Origin: Mycobacterium sp.
GTDB lineage: Bacteria; Actinomycetota; Actinomycetes; Mycobacteriales; Mycobacteriaceae
NCBI GenBank assembly: GCA_026393245.1
Contig: JAPLAO010000225.1
Span: forward strand, 1-37,319
Direction of reading: 5' to 3'
Length of the DNA: 37,319 nt
The position numbers and the translations under genes are program-made. Below are positions 30,662-37,319 of the stretch, piece by piece. The notes under the pieces were generated by a model that saw nothing but the letters and a program-made list of their open reading frames with translations, did not search any database and was not told the origin of the DNA. Position 1 is the stretch's first letter. Every line of letters begins with the position of its first letter.

Positions 30662-31774
30662 ATGAAGATGAATGCCGCCGTCCTGTGGAACTACGAACAG
30701 GATTGGAGCGTCGAGGAAGTCGATCTCGATCCGCCACAGGCGGGAGAGGTTCTGGTGTCCTTCGAGGCCACCGGATTGTGCCACTCCGATCACCATATCC
30801 GCACCGGCGACCTGCCCGCCCCGGTGCCGATCATCGGCGGCCACGAGGGCGCCGGCGTCGTGCTGGAGGTCGGCCTCGGCGTCCGCGAACTGAAACCCGG
30901 CGACCATGTGGTGGCCGCCTTCCTGCCGGCGTGTGGTCGCTGCCGTTGGTGTGCGACCGGGCGGTCGAACCTGTGCGATATGGGCGCCAACAGTCTTATC
31001 GGGCTGCAACCCGATGGCACCTTCCGTCGCCATGCCCGCGGGCAGGACGTTTACGCCGCCATCGGCCTGGGCACCTTCGCGCCCTACGGCACCGTGCCGG
31101 AGGCGTCGATGATCAAGATCGACGACGATATTCCACTGGCGCAGGCCTGCCTGCTGGGGTGCGGTGTCACCACCGGCTGGGGATCAGCGGTCAACACCGC
31201 CGACGTGCGCCCCGGTGACACCGTGGTGGTGATCGGCTGTGGCGGGATCGGCAGCGGTGCCATCCAGGGAGCGCGTCTGGCCGGCGCGGAGAAGATCATC
31301 GTCGTCGACATCGTGGAAGCCAAGCGGGACAAGGCTTTTGTGTTCGGCGCCACCCACTTCGCCACCTCGATGGCAGAGGCCACCGCGCTGGTCGGTGAAC
31401 TGACCCGGGGCGTGATGGCCGACTCGGCGATCCTGACCGTCGGTCTGATCGAGGGACCGATCATCAACGAGGCGTTCGACATCGTGTCCAAGGGCGGCGC
31501 GGTAGTGCTGACCGCACTGGCCCCGGTCGCCGATGTGACGCCCACGCTGCCGACCGCGATGATCACGCTGTTCCAGAAGCGGTTACTGGGCAGTCTGTAC
31601 GGCGAGGCCAACCCGCGCGCCGACATACCCCGACTGCTCAGCCTGTACCGGGAAGGCAAGCTCCTGCTCGACGAGACCATCACAGCCGAGTACAAACTCG
31701 ACGAGATCAATGAGGCCTACGACGATATGCTCGCAGGCCGCAATATCCGTGGCGTGGTCATCCACGCGCACTGA
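30662..31774 (+). CDS. Zinc-dependent (NDMA-dependent-like) medium-chain alcohol dehydrogenase
   Basis: GLCHSDHHIRTGDLP...GGHEGAGVVLEVG, structural-zinc CGRCRWCATGRSNLCDMG, VVVIGCGGIGSGAIQGARLAGAEKIIVVD. Confidence 0.92.
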   Translation: MKMNAAVLWNYEQDWSVEEVDLDPPQAGEVLVSFEATGLCHSDHHIRTGDLPAPVPIIGGHEGAGVVLEVGLGVRELKPGDHVVAAFLPACGRCRWCATGRSNLCDMGANSLIGLQPDGTFRRHARGQDVYAAIGLGTFAPYGTVPEASMIKIDDDIPLAQACLLGCGVTTGWGSAVNTADVRPGDTVVVIGCGGIGSGAIQGARLAGAEKIIVVDIVEAKRDKAFVFGATHFATSMAEATALVGELTRGVMADSAILTVGLIEGPIINEAFDIVSKGGAVVLTALAPVADVTPTLPTAMITLFQKRLLGSLYGEANPRADIPRLLSLYREGKLLLDETITAEYKLDEINEAYDDMLAGRNIRGVVIHAH

Positions 31775-31779
31775 TCGTT

Positions 31780-32262
31780 CTACAGTGCGCTGGTGGCGTA
31801 CGCGACCGCAACACCAGCGATCACGGCGACGACGTCCTCGCCCAACGCCACCGGCCGGTCCCGCCCCTCGTTGGCGGCGACCAAAGCTGTGCGCGCCGCG
31901 TAGCCACCGAGGGTGCCCAGCACCGCGCCGATCATGCCCGCACCCAGGCTGCCCCAGCGGTATCCCCACGCCGTTCCGAGCACCGCACCCGCGAAGGCAC
32001 CGGCGGCGATCCGCACCAGGAACTGCGGCGCACTCTTGCGACTCGGCAGGGTGGGCATCTTGTCGCTGACGAGTTCGGCGACCGCCAGCACCGTGAGAAC
32101 CGCCACGGTGGCCCAGTGGCCCATCCACGACGCCCACGTCCCGGACAGGTTGATCCAGTGCAGGAAGGCGGCCCAGGCAAGGACGGCGGGGGCGGTGAAG
32201 GCCCGCAGACCGGCAACCACGCCGATCAGCAGGGCCAGCAGCAATACCAGCGCATGCGTCAT
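31780..32262 (-). CDS. DUF4126-type membrane protein (Rv2120c-like)
   Basis: MTHALVLLLALLIGVVAGLRAFTAPAVLAWAAFLHWINLSGTWASWMGH; GYRWGSLGAGMIGAVLGTLGGYAAR. Confidence 0.85.
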   Translation of the reverse strand: MTHALVLLLALLIGVVAGLRAFTAPAVLAWAAFLHWINLSGTWASWMGHWATVAVLTVLAVAELVSDKMPTLPSRKSAPQFLVRIAAGAFAGAVLGTAWGYRWGSLGAGMIGAVLGTLGGYAARTALVAANEGRDRPVALGEDVVAVIAGVAVAYATSAL

Positions 32263-32281
32263 GAACGGGACGCTAGCACGA

Positions 32282-33130
32282 CTAGAACCGGCAGAACCTG
32301 ACGTCGGAGGCGAGGATCGCCTTGGCTCCGATCGCCGCGATCCGGTCCATGATCGTGTTGACCTCGCGGCGCGGCACCAGGGCGCGCACCGCCACCCAGT
32401 CCGGGTCGGCCAGTGGCGCGATAGTCGGCGACTCCAGACCCGGGGTGATGGCGGTGGCCCGCTCGAGCACCGCACGCGGGCAGTCGTAATCGAGCATCAG
32501 GTACTGCTGGCCGAACACCACGCCCTGCACCCGGGTCGCGAGTTGATCGCGTGCTGCGCGGTGCTCCTCGGCGTCGGTGCGTTCGATCAGCACCGCCTCA
32601 GAATCCACCAGCGGCTCACCGAAGGCGACGAGATCGTGCAGGCTCAGGGTGCGCCCGGAACCCACCACATCGGCGATGGCATCGGCGACTCCCAGTTGCA
32701 CCGAAATCTCTACTGCACCGTCGAGCCGGATCACGGTGGCCTCGATTCCCTTGGCCGCCAGATCTTTTTGGACCAGATTCGGGTAGGCCGTCGCGATACG
32801 TTTGCCGGCCAGATCCGCTACCGTCCATGGCTTCCCGACGGGCGCGGCGTAGCGGAAACTCGACGAGCCGAAGCCCAGTGCCAGACGCTCAACCACCGGT
32901 GCGTCGGATTCGGCTGCCAGGTCGCGGCCGGTGATCCCGAAGTCGAGTTCGCCGGAGCCGACGTAGATCGCGATGTCCTTGGGTCGCAGGAAGAAGAACT
33001 CCACGCCGTTGGCCCGGTCGATGACGGTCAGATCCTTGGGATCGGTGCGACGCCGGTAGCCGGCTTCGGACAGGATCTCAGCGGCTGATTCGGACAGTGC
33101 GCCCTTGTTGGGGACTGCGACACGCAACAT
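32282..33130 (-). CDS. hisG: ATP phosphoribosyltransferase HisG
   Basis: [34 protein letters not shown]...[11 protein letters not shown]...[48 protein letters not shown]. Confidence 0.97.
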   Translation of the reverse strand: MLRVAVPNKGALSESAAEILSEAGYRRRTDPKDLTVIDRANGVEFFFLRPKDIAIYVGSGELDFGITGRDLAAESDAPVVERLALGFGSSSFRYAAPVGKPWTVADLAGKRIATAYPNLVQKDLAAKGIEATVIRLDGAVEISVQLGVADAIADVVGSGRTLSLHDLVAFGEPLVDSEAVLIERTDAEEHRAARDQLATRVQGVVFGQQYLMLDYDCPRAVLERATAITPGLESPTIAPLADPDWVAVRALVPRREVNTIMDRIAAIGAKAILASDVRFCRF

Positions 33131-33138
33131 GGTGGGCC

Positions 33139-33402
33139 CTACAGCTTCCGGTAGACGTCATCGAGGCCGAGCCCGCGGGCGATCATCAACACCTGGGTCC
33201 AGTACAGCAACTGGCTGATCTCTCCGGCCAGCGCCTCATCGGATTCATGCTCGGCGGCCAACCACACCTCGCCGGCCTCCTCAAGGATCTTCTTTCCGAG
33301 ATGGTGAACACCGCCGTCGAGTGCGGCGACGGTGGCGCTGCCGGCCGGACGGGAGCGGGCCCGTTCGCCGAGCTCGGCGAACAGTTCCTCGAAAGTCTTC
33401 AC
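33139..33402 (-). CDS. hisE: Phosphoribosyl-ATP pyrophosphohydrolase HisE (start uncertain; ORF extends to 33450)
   Basis: [87 protein letters not shown]. Confidence 0.94.
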   Translation of the reverse strand: MKTFEELFAELGERARSRPAGSATVAALDGGVHHLGKKILEEAGEVWLAAEHESDEALAGEISQLLYWTQVLMIARGLGLDDVYRKL

Positions 33403-33474
33403 GGCCGGATTGTTCCACGCTGGACCCGAACCCGTCACGGCGGTTTCCACCGGGCTACCGCGCCCGCCTGTCGA

Positions 33475-34935
33475 TCAGGCGGCGGTCGGCTTCTTCTCGG
33501 CGAGCTCACCCTGCATATCTTCCAGCGCCACACCCTTGGTCTCGCGCACCCACGTCCACACGAAGAGGAACGACAGAATGGCACACAGGGCATAGAAGCC
33601 GTAGGCCAATCCGAGGTTGTTCCGCAGTTGCGGGAAGCTAACGGTAATCAGCCAGTTGGCTGCCCACTGTGCCGCGGCGGCCAGACCCAGCGCAGCAGCC
33701 CGGATGCGGTTGGGGAACATCTCGCCAAGCAGCACCCACACCACGGGGCCCCAGGACATACCGAAGGCCACCACGAACAGATTCGCCGCGATCAGGGCGA
33801 TGGGGCCTTGCGCACCACTGAGTTGAGGGGTGCCGCCGACCTGGGGGGCGGTTCCGAAGATGAACGCCATCGTCGCCAGGGTGATAGCCATTCCCGCCGA
33901 CCCGATCAGCAGCAGCGGTTTGCGGCCGACCTTGTCGATCAGCGAAATGGCGATCAACGTCGTCGCGATATTGACGATCGAGGTGATCACCGTGATCACG
34001 AAGGACTGGCTCTCATCGAAGCCGACTGCCTCCCACAGCACGTTGGAGTAGTAGAAAATCACGTTGATGCCGACGAACTGCTGGAAGATCGACAGTCCCA
34101 GGCCGACCCACACGATGCTGTAGACCCCACCGCCGGGCTTGCGAAGATCACGCCACGACGGCTTGGTCTCACCCACCAGTGTGCTCTCGATCCGATCGAT
34201 CGTGATGTCGAGGTTCTTCTCGCCCAGCAGCATGGTGAGTACCTTGCGGGCCTCCGGAATACGGTGGCGCGCAACGAGATAGCGGGGCGACTCTGGAATC
34301 GTGAACGTCAGCGCGCCGTAGATCACCGCCGGTATCGCCATCATCAGGAACATCCACCGCCACGCCTCAAGGCCCAGCCACAGTTCCTTGCTGGCGCCAC
34401 CGGCAAGATGTGCAAGCAGGTAGTCGATTGCCAGGGACACGAAAATGCCCGTGACAATGGCCAACTGCTGCAGAGAGCCGAGACGGCCCCTGATGCGAGC
34501 CGGCGAGGTTTCAGCGATGTATGCCGGTGCGATCACCGACGCGATGCCGACGCCGACGCCACCGATGACTCGGAACAACACGATGATCCAGACGCTGCCA
34601 GCCAGGGCGGTGCCAATGGCGCTGATGAAGAACAGCACTGCGGCGATCTTCATCACCGAGATTCGACCAATCCGATCGGCCAACCGACCGGCCGTCATCG
34701 CACCGGCAGCGGCGCCCAGGAGTGCCGAGGCAACGGCAAGACCCAGGGTCAGACTGTCCACCCGGAAATGGTCTTCGATCGACTTCACCGCGCCGTTGAT
34801 CACCGCGCTGTCGTAGCCGAACAACAAGCCACCGAGTGCGGCGACCGAGGCGATCCGAATTACTCCGCGACCGGAACCGGTGTCCTCGTCGTCGAAAATC
34901 GACGGCGTATCGCTCGCGGAGCCTTGACCGGACAT
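33475..34935 (-). CDS. Sugar-porter family MFS transporter
   Basis: AALGGLLFGYDSAVINGAVKSI, GRLADRIGRI, RVIGGVGVGIASVIAPAYIAETSPARIRGRLGSLQQLAIVTGI, PESPRYLV, GQQ-like FQQFVGINVIFYY, WVRETKGVALEDM. Confidence 0.95.
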   Translation of the reverse strand: MSGQGSASDTPSIFDDEDTGSGRGVIRIASVAALGGLLFGYDSAVINGAVKSIEDHFRVDSLTLGLAVASALLGAAAGAMTAGRLADRIGRISVMKIAAVLFFISAIGTALAGSVWIIVLFRVIGGVGVGIASVIAPAYIAETSPARIRGRLGSLQQLAIVTGIFVSLAIDYLLAHLAGGASKELWLGLEAWRWMFLMMAIPAVIYGALTFTIPESPRYLVARHRIPEARKVLTMLLGEKNLDITIDRIESTLVGETKPSWRDLRKPGGGVYSIVWVGLGLSIFQQFVGINVIFYYSNVLWEAVGFDESQSFVITVITSIVNIATTLIAISLIDKVGRKPLLLIGSAGMAITLATMAFIFGTAPQVGGTPQLSGAQGPIALIAANLFVVAFGMSWGPVVWVLLGEMFPNRIRAAALGLAAAAQWAANWLITVSFPQLRNNLGLAYGFYALCAILSFLFVWTWVRETKGVALEDMQGELAEKKPTAA

Positions 34936-35039
34936 GTGACGAACCCTTCCGCAGATGACTTACCGCAAATGAACCCAAACCTGTGGTGACACGATTGCAC
35001 AGACCACGCCCGAACACCGCAATATGGGCGGCAAACACC

Positions 35040-35720
35040 TCAGGGGCGGCCGCCCGCACCGGCGGTCAACTCGGTGTGGATCTCCCGCAACCTCGCCACG
35101 TCCAGACCGCGCAGCGACGTGACATGGCGCCGCCGTGGGCTGCCAGGCACGTCAACATCGTTGGGTACCACCAGCACCGGACACCCGGCGTCCTCGGCTG
35201 ATGCCGCTCCGGTGACCGAGTCCTCAATGGCCAGACACTGTGCCGGTTCGAAGCCCAGCAGCGTGGCGGCATGGCGGTAGGGATCCGGCGCCGGCTTGGC
35301 GCGCACCACCTCGTCGCCGCACACACTGGCCGCAAAGTAGTGCCGGCCGATGCTGTCCAAGGCTCGCTCGGTGAGCGCCCTCCGGGTATTGGTCACCAGT
35401 GCCATCGGCACGTCCTCGTCAGCCAGGGTGTCGAGTAGTTCGCGCGCCCCGTCGCACCATGGCAGTCCACCGTCGAAGAGATCCCCGGTGTAATCGTGCA
35501 GCCAGTCGGAGTGCGCCGCCATCTCGTCAGGATCGGGGTCCAGACCCAGATCGGTGTAGACCATCTGCATCAGGCTCTCGGCGGAACCGCCGACGGTGGC
35601 CTCTCGCATCGCCGGAGTCAACTCACCCCCGAGCCTGGAGTAGAGCACGTGCAGCGCCACTTCCCAGAGTTTCTCGGAATCGACCAGCGTGCCGTCCATG
35701 TCGAAGAGCACCGCACGCAT
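35040..35720 (-). CDS. HAD-superfamily phosphatase (beta-phosphoglucomutase-like)
   Basis: MRAVLFDMDGTLVDSEKLWEVAL; MALVTNTRRALTERAL; KPAPDPYRHAATLLG; AIEDSVTGAASAEDAGCPVLVV. Confidence 0.93.
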   Translation of the reverse strand: MRAVLFDMDGTLVDSEKLWEVALHVLYSRLGGELTPAMREATVGGSAESLMQMVYTDLGLDPDPDEMAAHSDWLHDYTGDLFDGGLPWCDGARELLDTLADEDVPMALVTNTRRALTERALDSIGRHYFAASVCGDEVVRAKPAPDPYRHAATLLGFEPAQCLAIEDSVTGAASAEDAGCPVLVVPNDVDVPGSPRRRHVTSLRGLDVARLREIHTELTAGAGGRP

Positions 35721-35772
35721 GGTGGTGATTGTGTCACTCAAATTTGTCAGACCGAAGTGCCATGCTTGTTCC

Positions 35773-37065
35773 ATGTCCTCGATCGCTACGTCAACCGACG
35801 TCGACGCCCCACCGTCAACCGACGTCGACGTGACTCCCGGTGACCGGCTCGGCGTTCTCTTCGAGCAGCTTTCGGAGTTGACCGGTCAGCGCAACGCAAT
35901 CGATGGGCGGATTGTCGACATCGTTGCCGAGATCGATAGTGCCGGACTGTGGGGCGCTACCGGTGCTCGATCGGTCACCGCCCTCGTGGCCTGGAAGACC
36001 GGCACCTCGCGCGGCAATGCCGCTGCCATTGCGAGCGTGGCCCACCGGCTGGAAGCGTTTCCCCGCTGCGCCCAGGGCATGCGGGAGGGCCGACTGTCGT
36101 TGGACCAGGTCGGGGTGATCGCCGCACGCGCGGGTAACGGGTCCGATGCGCACTACGCACAACTGGCCGAGGTCGCCACGGTCAGCCAACTCTGCACCGC
36201 GATCAAGCTGGAACCGCGCCCCGATTCTGGCCCCCGGCCCGATCCGCAACCCGCGATCACCAAGACCAGCGATGGCGCGTTCGACTTCTGGCGAATTACC
36301 CTGCCGCATGTCGAATCGGCCACATTCGAAGCCGCCCTCCAATCTCACCGCGACGCGCTGATCACCGAGTGGAAACACGACCGGGACGGCAGCGGCACGG
36401 CACCGGACAAGGCGGAGTGGAGCATGGGGCAGCCCCCGATGCCGACCACCATCGATGCCTTCATGCGACTGGTGGAGACCGGATGGGATGGTGAGGTACA
36501 GCGCCGGCCCCATGGACAGCGCACCAACGTGGTGGTGCACCTCGATGTCGACCAGAAGATCGGCGCACTGCACCTTGGCCCACTGCTGCCCGAGTCCGAG
36601 CGGCATTATCTGACCTGCGATGCCACCTGTGAAGTGTGGTTCACCCGCGACGGCGAAGTGATCGGCTCGAGCCGAACCACCCGCACGATCAATCGTCGTC
36701 TGCGCCGCGTGCTCGAGCACCGCCACCGGACCTGCGCCATCCCCGGCTGCGGAGCCACCCGCGGTCTGCACGCGCATCACATCCAACACTGGGAAGACGG
36801 TGGCGAAACCGAGTTGGACAACCTGGTGCTGCTATGCCCCTACCACCACCGTCTGCATCATCGTGGCGTCATCACCATCACCGGGCCGGCCAGTCGCCTC
36901 GTCGTCACCGACAGCGATGGCGAGGAACTGAGCCCCGGATCGTTGGCCCGCCCGCCCAGTAGCCCACCGCCATCCGTCGCGCCATGCCCCGGCCCGACGG
37001 GCGAGCGGGCCGACTGGTGGTGGTACGACCCCTTCCAACCGCAGGCCCCGCCTCCGACCAACTGA
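35773..37065 (+). CDS. DUF222 / HNH endonuclease-like protein (13E12 family-like)
   Basis: LFEQLSELTGQRNAIDGRIVDIVAEIDSAGLWGATGARSVTALVAWKTG; C-terminal HNH HRTCAIPGCGATRGLHAHHIQHWEDGGETELDNLVLLCPYHHRLHHRG. Confidence 0.92.
   Translation: MSSIATSTDVDAPPSTDVDVTPGDRLGVLFEQLSELTGQRNAIDGRIVDIVAEIDSAGLWGATGARSVTALVAWKTGTSRGNAAAIASVAHRLEAFPRCAQGMREGRLSLDQVGVIAARAGNGSDAHYAQLAEVATVSQLCTAIKLEPRPDSGPRPDPQPAITKTSDGAFDFWRITLPHVESATFEAALQSHRDALITEWKHDRDGSGTAPDKAEWSMGQPPMPTTIDAFMRLVETGWDGEVQRRPHGQRTNVVVHLDVDQKIGALHLGPLLPESERHYLTCDATCEVWFTRDGEVIGSSRTTRTINRRLRRVLEHRHRTCAIPGCGATRGLHAHHIQHWEDGGETELDNLVLLCPYHHRLHHRGVITITGPASRLVVTDSDGEELSPGSLARPPSSPPPSVAPCPGPTGERADWWWYDPFQPQAPPPTN
35789..35830 (+). repeat. 24-bp direct repeat in the 5' coding region of the DUF222-HNH gene
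   Basis: CGTCAACCGACGTCGACG at 35789-35806 and 35813-35830; encodes STDVDAPP/STDVDVTP. Confidence 0.85.
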
Positions 37066-37096
37066 TGATGAGCCCCGGGCCCAATTCTGGGGGACC

Positions 37097-37319
37097 TCAA
37101 TCCTCCGGGTTGTAGCCGAGGTTCGGGCCGAGCCAACGCTCGGCTTCGGCCAGTGTCCAGCCCTTGCGCTTTGCGTAGTCGGCCACCTGGTCCTGGGCCA
37201 GCCGGCCGACCACGAAGTACTGCGACTGCGGGTGTGAGAAGTACCAACCGCTGACGGCGGCACCGGGCCACATCGCCATCGACTCGGTCAGCTCGATGCC
37301 GGTCCGCCTCTGCACATCC
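37097..37319 (-). CDS. metH: Cobalamin-dependent methionine synthase MetH, C-terminus (runs off the right edge)
   Basis: QRRTGIELTESMAMWPGAAVSGWYFSHPQSQYFVVGRLAQDQVADYAKRKGWTLAEAERWLGPNLGYNPED*. Confidence 0.95.
   Translation of the reverse strand, partial: DVQRRTGIELTESMAMWPGAAVSGWYFSHPQSQYFVVGRLAQDQVADYAKRKGWTLAEAERWLGPNLGYNPED

Noticed and set aside
33097-34989. Long plus-strand ORF of 630 aa (and similar: 11403-12737, 29767-31218, 31913-33088, 1500-2675 minus)
   Set aside because: Antisense to well-supported genes (MFS transporter, helY, trmI/adh, hisG, cobG/cobH). Low-complexity His/Arg/Gln/Asp composition is typical of spurious ORFs in high-GC DNA.

Overview
This window is a high-GC mycobacterial chromosome segment. 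Gene order and protein similarity recalled from memory match the M. tuberculosis Rv2062c-Rv2124c interval. From left to right: (1) an aerobic cobalamin cluster: 5' part of cobN(-), cobG, cobH, cobIJ (+), a VapBC-type toxin-antitoxin pair, then cobK, cobM, cobL (-); (2) an SDR, an Rv2074-like F420/PPOX-fold protein, PepE-like peptidase, 5'-3' exonuclease and a DUF4333 membrane protein; (3) helY-tatC-tatA; (4) the Pup-proteasome locus: pafC, pafB, pafA, a small divergent membrane-protein ORF, prcA, prcB, pup, an APC permease on the opposite strand, dop, Rv2113/Rv2114-like genes and mpa; (5) an MTB12/LppK-like protein, DUF503, trmI, a zinc alcohol dehydrogenase, DUF4126, hisG, hisE, a sugar-porter MFS transporter, a HAD phosphatase, a DUF222-HNH protein and the 3' end of metH. 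The most unusual signal is a set of unrelated short tandem repeats placed at gene boundaries. At three co-directional junctions (cobH/cobIJ, SDR/cobL, pafA/pafB) the repeat unit regenerates a stop/start overlap (ATGA, GTGA or TGATG). The repeats therefore form chains of tiny ORFs that hand a ribosome from one gene to the next. The chains are unbroken at the two cob junctions and nearly unbroken at pafA/pafB. Other notable points are three consecutive GNRA-loop-like hairpins with alternative pairings between helY and the DUF4333 gene, and the permease separating dop from pup-prcBA. No search or folding software was used. Gene names come from recalled family similarity.
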